NCBI GenBank assembly: GCA_037388885.1
Contig: JARRJS010000002.1
Location: 29,918-93,917, forward strand
Length of the DNA stretch: 64,000 nucleotides
Source of the DNA: JARRJS01 sp037388885
Lineage (GTDB): Bacteria; Gemmatimonadota; Gemmatimonadetes; Longimicrobiales; RSA9
Direction of reading: 5' to 3'
A model generated the notes under the pieces. That model was not told the DNA's origin. It saw nothing but the letters and a program-made list of their open reading frames with translations, and did no database searches. Each line of letters begins with the position of its first letter. Position 1 is the first letter of the stretch. Below are positions 34,570 through 42,723 of the stretch, in pieces. A program made the translations under genes and the position numbers.

Positions 34570-34800
34570 ATGCCGGCGCGAGAACGGATTCTTGCAGTGC
34601 TGGATGAAATCCGTCCGGCGTTGCGGTCGGACGGTGGAGACGTCGAGCTTATCGGGTACGACGAAGCCGACGGCGTGGTCCAGCTTCGCCTCATGGGCGC
34701 GTGTCATACGTGTCCGATTTCGACGATGACGTTGAAGCAGGGAATCGAGCGACGCATTCTGATGGCGGTACCGGAGGTCCGGGAAGTTCACGCCAACTGA
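34570..34800 (+). CDS. nfu: NifU C-terminal-domain Fe-S scaffold/carrier protein
   Basis: A 76-residue protein consisting of a single Nfu domain. RPALRSDGGDVELIGYD is the conserved opening, and CHTC (about residues 47-50) supplies the CxxC that binds a [4Fe-4S] cluster between two subunits. It would deliver clusters to target enzymes in the cytosol. ATG 34570 follows GAGG by 8 bases; a longer frame upstream lacks conservation. It is followed 79 bases later by the Mrp/ApbC Fe-S carrier gene, which supports the role. Confidence 0.9.
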   Translation: MPARERILAVLDEIRPALRSDGGDVELIGYDEADGVVQLRLMGACHTCPISTMTLKQGIERRILMAVPEVREVHAN

Positions 34801-34879
34801 TGCGGCGGCTTCCCCTCACGATGAATCGGGGCGGTCGGCGTCCGCGGTGGCGCCGGCCGTTTTTGGAAAGGACTGGAGC

Positions 34880-35998
34880 ATGACAGCGGACAGGGAGGAA
34901 CTGCTGGGTCGGGTCCGTGAAGCGTTGGCCGGCGTGACGAATCCCGAAACGGGTGAGAACGTGCTGGTCGGTGGTCAGGTCCAGGAGCTGAGGTTGGAGG
35001 AAGGCGGGCGGGTGCGGTTCTCCTTCGAGCTTCGGCCGGAAGACCCGGGCTCGCTGGTGAAGGAAGCGCGGAGCGCGGTGGAGTCGGTGGAAGGTGCGGG
35101 CAGGGCGAGGATCGATGTGCGTCTCCCACAGAGCATGCAGAGCACACCGCAAGCGCCACCGGAACGCGGGCCGCAGGCCGGGACCGTGCCGGCGCCTACG
35201 CCCCAGCCGAACATGCTGCCGGGTGTGCAGCATGTCGTCGCGGTGAGCTCGGGGAAGGGAGGGGTCGGCAAGTCGACCGTCGCGGTGAACCTGGCGGCGG
35301 CGTTGGCGGCCACCGGCCGCAAGGTCGGCCTGCTGGATGCAGACATCTACGGCCCGGATGTGCCGGTGATGTTCGGCGAGACGCGCCGGCCGGCGGTGAG
35401 CGGTGAACGCGGCAAGGAGAAGATCGTGCCGCTGGAGATGTACGGCGTGAAGTTCATGAGCCTGGGTCTGCTGCTGGACGAGGACCAGCCGGCGATCATG
35501 CGTGGGCCGCTCATCTCGGGACTGCTGCGTCAGTTCCTGGAGCAGGTGGATTGGGGCGAGCTGGATGTGATGGTGGTCGATATGCCACCCGGTACGGGAG
35601 ACGCACAGCTTTCGCTGGTGCAGACGATTGACCTGGACGGTGCCGTCATGGTGACGACGCCGCAGGATGTCTCCACGACCGACGTACGTCGCGCCATCCG
35701 CATGTTCGAACGGGTCAATACGTCCGTGTTGGGCCTGGTGGAGAACATGAGCGGTTTCGTCTGCCCGAGCTGCGGTGAACGCCACGATATCTTCGGCTCC
35801 GGCGGTGGTCGCAAGCTGGCGGAGACCATGGATGTGCCGCTGCTGGGCGAAGTGCCGCTGGATACCGAAGTGCGCTTGGCGAGCGATGTGGGCGCGCCCA
35901 CGAGCGTGGCCGCGCCGGACTCGCTGGCCGGGCAGGCGTTCCGGCGCATTGCCGATGCCCTGGCAGAGCGCATCGGGGTGACGGTGGCTGCAGGCTGA
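34880..35998 (+). CDS. mrp: Mrp/ApbC-family Fe-S cluster carrier ATPase
   Basis: A cytosolic P-loop ATPase of 372 residues that carries or inserts Fe-S clusters. It has an N-terminal MIP18/DUF59-type domain (about 1-80) and a flexible Pro/Gln linker. The deviant Walker A SSGKGGVGKST follows (about 121-131), then LLDADIYGPDVP, MPPGTGDAQL and the cluster-binding CPSC (about 295-298). ATG 34880 has GGAAAGGACTGGAG ahead of it and gives a normal N terminus. Its pairing with nfu suggests a small Fe-S delivery operon. Confidence 0.93.
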   Translation: MTADREELLGRVREALAGVTNPETGENVLVGGQVQELRLEEGGRVRFSFELRPEDPGSLVKEARSAVESVEGAGRARIDVRLPQSMQSTPQAPPERGPQAGTVPAPTPQPNMLPGVQHVVAVSSGKGGVGKSTVAVNLAAALAATGRKVGLLDADIYGPDVPVMFGETRRPAVSGERGKEKIVPLEMYGVKFMSLGLLLDEDQPAIMRGPLISGLLRQFLEQVDWGELDVMVVDMPPGTGDAQLSLVQTIDLDGAVMVTTPQDVSTTDVRRAIRMFERVNTSVLGLVENMSGFVCPSCGERHDIFGSGGGRKLAETMDVPLLGEVPLDTEVRLASDVGAPTSVAAPDSLAGQAFRRIADALAERIGVTVAAG

Positions 35999-36032
35999 TC
36001 GACGCAGAGACAACCGGGAGGGACGACCGGCC

Positions 36033-36800
36033 GTGACGCACGTCACCCTGCTGACCGATTTCGGCACACGCGACGGATACGTTGCAGCGATGAAGGCCGT
36101 GCTGGCTGCGCTGGCCCCGGATGCCCTGGTGGCGGATGCCGCTCACGACCTGCCCCAGGGCGACGTGCACGGAGGAGCGATCGCCCTGCTGCGGTACTGG
36201 CGGCTGTATCCGCCTGGGTCCGTACACGTGGTCGTGGTGGACCCTGGTGTGGGCACACGGCGCAGAGCGGTGGCCGTGCATGCCGATAAACGTTTCCTGG
36301 TGGGGCCCGATAACGGCGTGTTGAGTTGGGCGCTGGCCGATGCCCAGCGCGGGAAAGCCGTGGAGATCCGTCAGCCGGTGGCCGGCGCGCCAGACGCTTC
36401 GGCCACGTTCCACGGGCGGGACGTGTTCGCCCCTGCGGCGGCCCACCTGGCCCGGGGGGAGGCGCTGGACGAGCTGGGGCCGACGGCCGATGACCTGGTG
36501 CGTCTGCCACGACCGGCCCATGAACCGTCGGCGGGCGTGGTGCGCGGCGTCGTGCTGGCGGTGGACCGGTTCGGCAACCTCATCACGAATATCCCGGCCG
36601 CTTCGCTGCCTCCGCGCGTCAGCGTGCGGGTGGGGAATAAGGATGTGGGCCCGCTGCACCGAACGTACGGCGATGTGGAGCCTGGCGGCGTGCTGGCGCT
36701 CATCGGGTCTCTCGCGTCGGTGGAGGTGTCGGTGCGTGATGGCAGCGCCGCGCAGATGCTCGGTGTGGAACGGGGTGCACGGGTCGAGGCGCGCTGGTAG
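36033..36800 (+). CDS. SAM hydroxide adenosyltransferase (DUF62 family)
   Basis: The family hydrolyses S-adenosylmethionine to adenosine and methionine. The 255 residues carry TLLTDFGTRDGYV at the start. VDPGVGT, VGPDNGVLSWAL, FHGRDVFAPAAA and VDRFGNLITNI follow, covering both domains and the conserved Asp/Arg/His water-activating residues. It starts at GTG 36033, 34 bases after mrp, with a GGGAGG site. Physiological role in this host is unknown. It converges with the minus-strand sigma operon, whose last gene ends 20 bases away. Confidence 0.92.
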   Translation: MTHVTLLTDFGTRDGYVAAMKAVLAALAPDALVADAAHDLPQGDVHGGAIALLRYWRLYPPGSVHVVVVDPGVGTRRRAVAVHADKRFLVGPDNGVLSWALADAQRGKAVEIRQPVAGAPDASATFHGRDVFAPAAAHLARGEALDELGPTADDLVRLPRPAHEPSAGVVRGVVLAVDRFGNLITNIPAASLPPRVSVRVGNKDVGPLHRTYGDVEPGGVLALIGSLASVEVSVRDGSAAQMLGVERGARVEARW

Positions 36801-36819
36801 TTGAAAGGCCGGAACGCGC

Positions 36820-37035
36820 TCAGGCCACGACGGCGTGGATCTCGGTGGCCACGCGCAGCGTGTTTTCGACAGCGCAGTGGCGCGCCACGCGCAGGGTGGC
36901 CTTCACCGAGGCGGCCAATATGTGAAGGGGCGAGAAGTCCGTCTGTTTCTCGCCCCTCTCGATCTTCAGGTTCCCAGCGCTTCCGGCCATCAGCCGGATT
37001 CGGGTTTCATCCTCCAGCACCGGTCGCGTGGGCAC
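36820..37035 (-). CDS. Shortened OsmC-like protein (apparent internal deletion)
   Basis: A 71-residue frame starting at GTG 37035, directly after the stop of the small membrane protein gene. FSPLHILAAS matches the N-terminal helix region of OsmC-type peroxiredoxins. HCAVENTLRVATEI matches their C-terminal second-Cys motif (compare SCAVHNTLMHAPEM in the full-length OsmC at 42724-43131). The roughly 60 residues normally between these, including the first catalytic Cys, are missing. The frame is intact, so a short protein may be made, but peroxidase activity is unlikely. It is either a remnant or a very minimal OsmC-like protein. Confidence 0.6.
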   Translation of the reverse strand: MPTRPVLEDETRIRLMAGSAGNLKIERGEKQTDFSPLHILAASVKATLRVARHCAVENTLRVATEIHAVVA

Positions 37036-37266
37036 CTACTCATCATCGATCCATTTCTGGTCCAGCCCTTCCAACTGCTTGTGGCGCGGGCGGATGAGCC
37101 GGACCACCACGTAGCCGATGAGGATCACCGGCGCGACCTTGAAGAGCAGGAATCCTGCCAGGGACATGGCGATGCCGAAAATGGCACCGACGACGGCCAG
37201 GACGATAGACACGCCCACAACGGCGGCGAGCCCGATGAGAAGCAGAGTGAGCAGTGAGGAGAGCAT
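37036..37266 (-). CDS. Small two-helix membrane protein of the sigma operon
   Basis: A 76-residue protein with two hydrophobic helices (about 4-27 and 32-56) and a charged tail (RLIRPRHKQLEGLDQKWIDDE). It has a strong AAGGAAGG site before ATG 37266. No named family is recognised. It lies 28 bases after the toastrack gene and abuts the shortened OsmC-like gene, within an ECF-sigma operon whose other members are membrane or exported proteins. That context suggests an envelope-stress role, as with small PspB/LiaI-like proteins, but this is inference. Confidence 0.75.
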   Translation of the reverse strand: MLSSLLTLLLIGLAAVVGVSIVLAVVGAIFGIAMSLAGFLLFKVAPVILIGYVVVRLIRPRHKQLEGLDQKWIDDE

Positions 37267-37294
37267 GAGACCTTCCTTGCCGTGATGACGTCTC

Positions 37295-38146
37295 CTACGG
37301 CGTCGCCGGGTTGTCGACCCAGCGCACGTTGATGGAGCCCAGGGCGCCGGACACTTCGAGACGGATGCGGTGACTCGCCGCGTCCCAGTTGTCCGAGTAG
37401 TACTCGTCGCCGTGTTTCGTGAAGCGGTTGCTGTCGAACGACGCCAGGAACGTGTCCTTGCTCACGCGCACACCGACGTCGCGCGGCAGAACGAGGTTGG
37501 CGGAACCCAGCGCCACGTTCAGCTCGGCGGTCAGGTTGCCGCTCCATTGCCCCGTGAAGTCCAGCGTGACGTCACCTACGCCGGCGTCGACCTTCAGGTC
37601 GCGGCAGTTCAGGTTGCCCAGTCCGTATGCCCGGAACGCGGCGGCACCCACTGCAAACTCTGCATGTCTGCACTCACCGGCGTTGGGATGCGAGAATCTC
37701 ACCTCCGTCTCGCTGGCGCCCGTGTGGATCTCGGCGTTCTCGATGTGGAGCCCGCCCAGCTCCAGGTCGGCCTCGACGGCTCCGAATTCGAGCGTCAGAT
37801 CCAGCGGCACGTCGCGGCTCAGCTCCAGGCGCATCTCGCCGCCCTGGCGGTCCTTGAGGCGCAGATGCCGGCCGGTTCCTTCCACGCCGACCGTCAAGTG
37901 GCCGTCCTGAAAGCGGGTCACCGGTTTGAACAGGTCCGCGTCGTACTCGATGGTGGCCCGGTACAGGGCATTGTCATGCGCGGGTTCCACGTTGAGCTTG
38001 CCCGCGCCGTACTGCACGTCCACCTGCAACTGCTTTTCACCCGACCGCTGGCGTGTCTGCGTCACGGTGCGCCAATCCTGGGCACACACGGACGCCGGCA
38101 CGAGCACCATGGCCGCGACGAAGGTCAGCGCGCGCGGATCAAACAT
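37295..38146 (-). CDS. Exported beta-rich toastrack (DUF4097/LiaF-C-like) protein
   Basis: A 283-residue protein with a signal peptide ending ASVCAQD. The rest is almost all beta-strand with recurring turns (GAGKLNVEPA, LEFGAVEADLELGG, GVGDVTLDFTG, LGSANLVLPRDVGV). That pattern is typical of toastrack/LiaF C-terminal-like adhesin folds. Such proteins are associated with envelope-stress systems (Psp, Lia). The ATG overlaps the upstream membrane-protein gene by 8 bases. Function is inferred from fold and operon, not from catalytic residues. Confidence 0.75.
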   Translation of the reverse strand: MFDPRALTFVAAMVLVPASVCAQDWRTVTQTRQRSGEKQLQVDVQYGAGKLNVEPAHDNALYRATIEYDADLFKPVTRFQDGHLTVGVEGTGRHLRLKDRQGGEMRLELSRDVPLDLTLEFGAVEADLELGGLHIENAEIHTGASETEVRFSHPNAGECRHAEFAVGAAAFRAYGLGNLNCRDLKVDAGVGDVTLDFTGQWSGNLTAELNVALGSANLVLPRDVGVRVSKDTFLASFDSNRFTKHGDEYYSDNWDAASHRIRLEVSGALGSINVRWVDNPATP

Positions 38147-39509
38147 GGGCCTCCTCCTCGAGATCGGAGTCCACGGTGGCCCCGGACTTGTGCAAAGGCC
38201 GCGTGCCGGCCCGGGAGATCAGCACGGCTCCGAAGCCGATGCTGAACGCGGCCCAGGTCACCACGACGGCGAAGAACGTCAGCAACCCGCGCAGGAAGCC
38301 CAGCCAGGGACCCGCCATACCAACGATGTGGGCGGCCAGGTACAGGACCAGCAGCAGGCCGACGCCGGTCATGATGTAGTAGTACGAGTTCGCGCGCTTG
38401 AACCAGTCGCCACCGTCGAAGCGACGTTCCGCCAGTGCTTCGCCGCCGGCGTGGGCGACGGCCAGGTAGCCCACGATCGCCGCGAGACACACGGCCACCG
38501 GGAACAGCGGCGCCCACACGACCAGGAGCGGGATGCCGACGATGGAGATGGCGAGGGCGATCATGCCCAGGATCCACGCCGGCAGCACAAGGAACGAGCC
38601 GGCGACCCCCACGAGCATGGACCGCAGCGTGGCTTCGCGCGCCGTGTCGGAGATGCCCTCCAGGTACTTGCGTCCGAAGAACACACCCAGGAACCCCAGG
38701 CCCACCAGAATGGCGTATGCGATGAGCGTGGAGAAGATACCCGAAAGACCGCGCCAGATGTGACGGAATGGGCTCCTGGAGATCGGGCTCACCTCGGTCC
38801 TCAGCTCCGCCCGCAACTTGTCGCGGATCTCTCGCTGGATCTGTGCCCTCAACTGCTCCGGGTCCAGGCCCTGGTTGATGTCGATGCTCGGATCCACGTC
38901 CTCCAGCGCACCCTGCAGGGCCCGCAGTCGCTCGTTCAACAGCCGGATGCTGTCTTCGCCTGAACGCGCTTCCTGCGACTGGGCGGCCGCCGTGTCTGCA
39001 GATTCCTGCTTCGACTGGGCTGCGGCCGTCTTCGCCTGCACAGGTGCATCGGCCGGCGTCGACGCTTCGGCCGCCGGCGCGTTCTCCGCGGGAGCTTGGA
39101 GCACGGATTCCAGCTCCCGATCCAATCGCTGGGCCACACCATTCTGCGGCGGCTGCCACGACACCAACAACGCCGCCAGCTTGTCGTCCGGTGCCTCCAT
39201 CGCCTTGCTGAGCAATGCGCGCCAGGACTGATAGAGCGCGTCCCCCCGCTCGTAGCGGCCGATACGCTCCCCGTTCATGCGAACGTCGCCCGCCTCGTCC
39301 AGGGCCAGGTCGAGTGTACGTCCGCCCCGGAGCTCGAGCTTAAGCTCCGCGGCGCCCTCACGCGACATCTGGATCTGGCTGGACAGAATCTGGCTTGCCT
39401 GTGCGGCGGGTTTCTCCTGCGCGCGAGCCGGCGAGGCCGGCAGGGCCAGCAGCACCGCGGCAGTGAAGGCCAGCACATGGCCGCCCGGCTTAGAAGCTGT
39501 ACGATGCAT
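38139..39509 (-). CDS. Polytopic membrane protein with exported N-terminal region, sigma operon
   Basis: A 456-residue protein with a signal peptide (FTAAVLLALPASPARAQE). A polar region of about 200 residues follows, with a low-complexity Ala/Glu/Gln stretch, then five or six membrane helices (from IFSTLIAYAILVGLGFLG to WAAFSIGFGAVLIS). I recognise no named family. ATG 39509 has GGAG nine bases upstream and overlaps the anti-sigma gene by 20 bases. The next gene, encoding the toastrack protein, overlaps its end, so the two are likely partners in the envelope. Confidence 0.75.
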   Translation of the reverse strand: MHRTASKPGGHVLAFTAAVLLALPASPARAQEKPAAQASQILSSQIQMSREGAAELKLELRGGRTLDLALDEAGDVRMNGERIGRYERGDALYQSWRALLSKAMEAPDDKLAALLVSWQPPQNGVAQRLDRELESVLQAPAENAPAAEASTPADAPVQAKTAAAQSKQESADTAAAQSQEARSGEDSIRLLNERLRALQGALEDVDPSIDINQGLDPEQLRAQIQREIRDKLRAELRTEVSPISRSPFRHIWRGLSGIFSTLIAYAILVGLGFLGVFFGRKYLEGISDTAREATLRSMLVGVAGSFLVLPAWILGMIALAISIVGIPLLVVWAPLFPVAVCLAAIVGYLAVAHAGGEALAERRFDGGDWFKRANSYYYIMTGVGLLLVLYLAAHIVGMAGPWLGFLRGLLTFFAVVVTWAAFSIGFGAVLISRAGTRPLHKSGATVDSDLEEEAHV

Positions 39510-40134
39510 GTTGAGATCTCCGCGTGTGACGGCGGAACAGGTTTTCGTAAAGGATCCAGACGGAGCCGGCCGTGACCGTGGCGAGCAGGACGAACGCCAG
39601 ACCGATTGTGCCGCCCGACCTGCCGCTGATGGCCTGGAACGCGTCCGCGGCGTACACGGCGAGCGGGCTCTGCAGCCACTGGCTCCACAGCCAGCTTCCG
39701 GCACTGCCCGCCGCCCCGAGCAAGCCGTTGGCGACGATGAGCCACAGACCCTGGGCGGTGACACCCGGCTGTGACATCAGCCAGACCAGGACGCCCGTGC
39801 CGGCCAGGACCGGGAGCGCCATGAACGCCGTGGCGAACGCCCAGCCCGCGGTGGTGCTCGGCACCAGCCGCCGGAGCAGTTCCAGCACCCGCACCGACCA
39901 CGGCTCGCCCACCGCGATGCCGGCCATGACGCGCTCCGCAAAGCCGGCGGAGGGCGCGTGCTGCGGCAACCCGGCCAGCGCCGTGAACAGCGATCGCCAT
40001 TCCTGCAGCTCCGCCTGACAGTGCGTGCAGGAAGCAACATGCGATTGCACGACGACGCGGTCGGCCTCGTCGAGGGTTTCCTCGACGAGCGCCTGAAGCC
40101 GTTCCGGCGTCGGATGCTGCGGTGAATCGCTCAA
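39490..40134 (-). CDS. Zinc-binding anti-sigma factor, membrane protein
   Basis: The 214-residue partner of the upstream ECF sigma factor. The N-terminal zinc motif is H32-xxx-C36-xx-C39 (SHVASCTHC), the anti-sigma ZAS pattern that binds and blocks sigma. Membrane helices follow at about 93-120 and 173-196, so it can sense envelope or redox signals. It starts 59 bases after the sigma gene. The HxxxCxxC layout also occurs in redox-sensitive ZAS proteins such as RsrA/ChrR, so a thiol-based signal is possible. Confidence 0.88.
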   Translation of the reverse strand: MSDSPQHPTPERLQALVEETLDEADRVVVQSHVASCTHCQAELQEWRSLFTALAGLPQHAPSAGFAERVMAGIAVGEPWSVRVLELLRRLVPSTTAGWAFATAFMALPVLAGTGVLVWLMSQPGVTAQGLWLIVANGLLGAAGSAGSWLWSQWLQSPLAVYAADAFQAISGRSGGTIGLAFVLLATVTAGSVWILYENLFRRHTRRSQHASYSF

Positions 40135-40193
40135 GTCGATGCTCCGTGTTTCCGTTGTCCGTTCAACCCTACGGGATTCCCGTGCCGGGAGTT

Positions 40194-40823
40194 TCAGGAG
40201 CGCAGATGCGTCAACAAACCGCGCAATTCGTTGCGCCCGCGATGGATATAGGTCTTCACCGTTCCCAATGGCAGGTCCATGATCTCCGCGATCTCATCGT
40301 ACGGGCGACCTTCGATGTGCCAGAGGACCAGCGCTTCCCGATACTCCGGGCGCAACTCGTCGAGAGCCGCCTCGATCTCGCTGCCCAACTCCTTGCTGGA
40401 AGTGTACTGCTCCGGGTCTTCATCATGCGACACTGCGGTCAGCGAGCTCGCTTCCACTTGCTCTTCGGTGCGAGCGTGCGGCGATCCGTTCAACGACAGT
40501 GTCTCCGGCTCCTTCTTGCGCAAAAGGTCGATCGTCGTGTTGTGGGCGATCTTGAAGATCCAGGAGCTGAACTTGTACTTGGGATCGTACCGGTCCAGCG
40601 CATTGAACACCTTGATGAAGGTCTCCTGCGCCAGATCTTCCGCCCGTTCGCGGTCCCGGACCATGCGGTAGATGACGGAAAAGACCGGCCGCTCGTAACG
40701 ACCGATCAATTCGCGGTACGCCGATTCGCGCCCCTGCCGGGCGTAGGCGACCACGTCCTGATCTGTCAGCTCCGCGTAATTCACCGGCTTCGCGGCGTGA
40801 TTCCGGGGGTTCCACGCACCCAA
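40194..40823 (-). CDS. ECF (group IV) RNA polymerase sigma factor
   Basis: A 209-residue alternative sigma factor. Region 2 spans about 42-85 (RMVRDRERAEDLAQETFIKVF, then FSSWIFKIAHNTTIDLLRKK). Region 4 spans about 150-205 (ELRPEYREALVLWHIEGR, then YDEIAEIMDLPLGTVKTYIHRGR), a complete helix-turn-helix. No region 1 or 3 is present. A TTG at 40823 gives the full frame; GTG at codon 14 is possible and no strong ribosome binding site marks either. It heads a six-gene operon. Autoregulation would be expected, but I do not see a clear GGAAC-type box upstream. Confidence 0.92.
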   Translation of the reverse strand: MGAWNPRNHAAKPVNYAELTDQDVVAYARQGRESAYRELIGRYERPVFSVIYRMVRDRERAEDLAQETFIKVFNALDRYDPKYKFSSWIFKIAHNTTIDLLRKKEPETLSLNGSPHARTEEQVEASSLTAVSHDEDPEQYTSSKELGSEIEAALDELRPEYREALVLWHIEGRPYDEIAEIMDLPLGTVKTYIHRGRNELRGLLTHLRS

Positions 40824-40942
40824 TACGATCCGGGCACGTCCCGTGTTTCGGCCTCGGGGTTGATAGGCGGTGGGACGCCGCGTAGCTTCCGGGGCTTCCC
40901 GAAAGCGTAGTTTAGCGCTCCGGACGGGCTTTCGCGACCTTC

Positions 40943-41671
40943 ATGAACGCCGCTAATCTGCCGGACGACCGCGACAAGGCGAGCGCCGTTCAGCGCATGT
41001 TCGGCGCCATCGCCCCTCGTTACGACCTGCTCAACCACCTGCTCAGCCTGAACATCGACCGCCGCTGGCGCCGCCGGGCCGTGGACGCCTTGTTGCAGGC
41101 CGGACCATCCAGCGGCCGTTTCCTCGACCTGTGCGCCGGAACGTTCGACCTGGCCCGCGAGCTCGCGCGCCGGCCCGCATTCGACGGCGTCGTCGTAGGC
41201 TCCGACTTCGCCTTTCCCATGCTGGCGCGCGGAGCGTCCAAGATCCGGAACGACGAAGTCCTCCCTGCATGCGCCGATGCGCTGCACCTGCCCTTTCCAG
41301 AGGGCGGCTTCGACGGCGCCATGGTGGCCTTCGGCGTGCGGAACCTGGCGGACCTGGACGCAGGACTGCGCGAGGTCGCCCGCGTCCTGCGGCCCGGCGG
41401 GCACTTCGTCGTGCTGGAGTTCTCCGTGCCGGCCCGGCAGCCGTTGCGAGCGCTCTACCTGACCTACTTCACGGGGATCTTGCCACGCCTGGGACGCGTG
41501 GTGTCGCGACATGCCAGCGCATACGCGTACCTGCCGGCGTCCGTACTGGAATTCCCGGCTCCCGCCGACCTGGCCGCGCGCATGGAGCAGGCAGGATTCC
41601 GGGACGTGCGCTGGCAGACGTTAACGGGGGGCATTGCAGCCGTTCACGTTGGGACTGCTGAGCGACCCTGA
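40943..41671 (+). CDS. ubiE: Demethylmenaquinone/ubiquinone C-methyltransferase
   Basis: SAM-dependent C-methylation of demethylmenaquinol (menG function) or of the ubiquinone precursor. The 242 residues show YDLLNHLLSLNIDRRWRRR, the family's first signature, and the SAM motif FLDLCAGTFDLA, slightly altered from the usual VATGTGD. MVAFGVRNLADLDAGL and RVLRPGGHFVVLEFS follow. ATG 40943 is divergent from the ECF sigma gene, 119 bases away. Other quinone genes are absent from the window. Menaquinone is more likely if the host is Gemmatimonadota-like. Confidence 0.92.
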   Translation: MNAANLPDDRDKASAVQRMFGAIAPRYDLLNHLLSLNIDRRWRRRAVDALLQAGPSSGRFLDLCAGTFDLARELARRPAFDGVVVGSDFAFPMLARGASKIRNDEVLPACADALHLPFPEGGFDGAMVAFGVRNLADLDAGLREVARVLRPGGHFVVLEFSVPARQPLRALYLTYFTGILPRLGRVVSRHASAYAYLPASVLEFPAPADLAARMEQAGFRDVRWQTLTGGIAAVHVGTAERP

Positions 41672-41687
41672 ACCGACGGAGCGATCC

Positions 41688-42035
41688 ATGAAACGCCGTC
41701 TCGGCGTTGCCGTGGCCGCTGCCTCGGCCTCAACACCGACACACAGCACATGGGCTACGTGCTGCGGCCCGGCGAGTCCGACGCGCCAGCCGGTCTCTAT
41801 GCAGCCCTCACCAACGGCAATCCGTTACAGGATATCGTGATGGGAAAGATGGTGCCCCGACGTGCCGGTCCGCCCCAACACCTGGTTCGCCATCGAGCTC
41901 CAGGCCACAACGCCCGTCCCCGAGTGGGAGGGCCAGCCCGTGCACATGGGGTTGGAAGAAGATGCCTATTTGTACGGTACCGGCGGCCGCCACTGGGTGC
42001 TGGATCGGCAGACCTGGTTCCACCTGGTACGCTAG
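41688..42035 (+). pseudogene. Frameshifted small exported-protein gene, unknown function
   Basis: Protein-like sequence continues across two frame changes. From ATG 41688 the frame reads MKRRLGVAVAAAS, a signal-like start. From about 41730 the sensible reading moves to another frame (NTDTQHMGYVLRPGESD, then LYAALTNGNPLQDIV). From about 41855 it returns to the first frame (VRPNTWFAIELQATTPV, then WVLDRQTWFHLVR, stop at 42035). Joined, it would be about 115 residues. No family is recognised. Either the gene is decaying or two single-base errors are present in the assembly. Its start is 17 bases after ubiE. Confidence 0.6.
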
Positions 42036-42072
42036 CCCACCACCCAGGCCGTCGCCGGCGGCGTCGGGAACC

Positions 42073-42396
42073 TCAGACCCGGCGCAGAACCTGGCGCGTT
42101 GCCCACCCGGTGGCTCCGAACCCGCCCAGGCCCGCAAGCCAGAAGATGCCGTAGTGCGCAGCCACGAAGAACACTTCCAGAACCTGCCACGCCGTCGGGC
42201 CACTCGCAGGAAGGCCACTCTGGCCGAGCGTCGTCTGGGTACGCACCGCCTCCAGCATTGGCATCGCCCAGTACGCTGTCCACGCCAGCGCCAGCACGAC
42301 CAGCACGACCCGGATCACCTTCCAGACCTTCTCGCCGCCCACCCCACGCTTCGAGGTCCCGGCCGCCGGGCCCTCGTATGCCAATCTATCGCTCAT
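42073..42396 (-). CDS. Small membrane protein, unknown function
   Basis: A 107-residue protein. A polar N terminus (about 1-22) precedes a hydrophobic helix VIRVVLVVLALAWTAYWAMP (about 27-46). A loop and a second helix (about 70-96, VLEVFFVAAHYGIFWLAGLG) follow, with a short basic tail. No family is recognised. The ATG at 42396 has only a weak GAG-containing site. It is convergent with the frameshifted gene and lies alone on the minus strand. Confidence 0.6.
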   Translation of the reverse strand: MSDRLAYEGPAAGTSKRGVGGEKVWKVIRVVLVVLALAWTAYWAMPMLEAVRTQTTLGQSGLPASGPTAWQVLEVFFVAAHYGIFWLAGLGGFGATGWATRQVLRRV

Positions 42397-42501
42397 CGTT
42401 TCTCGTCTTCCGTTTCACATGGTCCATTCCGGACTGCACGATCATAAAGCCCCGCGTCCGGCGCGCCAGTCGGGAGAACGTGGATTCTGCCGTGGGCGCA
42501 T

Positions 42502-42523
42502 TCCCGACCTTGTCGGGAGTTTT
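42502..42523 (+). terminator. Intrinsic-terminator-like hairpin
   Basis: TCCCGAC-CTT-GTCGGGA (7-bp stem, 3-base loop) followed by GTTTT on the plus strand. No plus-strand gene ends nearby: the frameshifted gene stops 467 bases upstream and the intervening gene is on the other strand. It may end read-through transcription or a small RNA. Confidence 0.55.
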
Positions 42524-42636
42524 CCCACAGTCGGCAAAACGCCGCGGCCGATGCTCCGACCCCGGCTCCGCGCCGCACGGCACGGCAGCTCCCGGCAGAC
42601 GGTGCGCCGGTTCCGGCGCGAGCGCCGAAGGCCGGG

Positions 42637-42665
42637 TTGTGGTGTGGCGTGGGCGGGACTATATT
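42637..42665 (+). promoter_or_regulatory. Candidate sigma-70 promoter for osmC
   Basis: TTGTGG (42637-42642), exactly 17 bases, then TATATT (42660-42665). It gives a leader of about 50 bases before ATG 42724. The best promoter match I see in the window; the -10 is identical to that proposed for lepA. Confidence 0.55.
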
Positions 42666-42723
42666 CCTACGTGATCAAATGGTGATGAACAGCGGGGCAG
42701 CCGACATACGACGGGAGGTCGTG

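Larger units (their letters stand above)
42397..42723. other. Non-coding gap ahead of osmC with hairpins and a promoter
   Basis: 327 bases without a convincing gene. It contains a terminator-like hairpin (42502-42523), a palindrome GCGCCGG-TT-CCGGCGC (42604-42619) and the osmC promoter candidate (42637-42665). The remaining 58 bases form the osmC leader with a GGGAGG ribosome binding site at 42713-42718. Confidence 0.6.
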
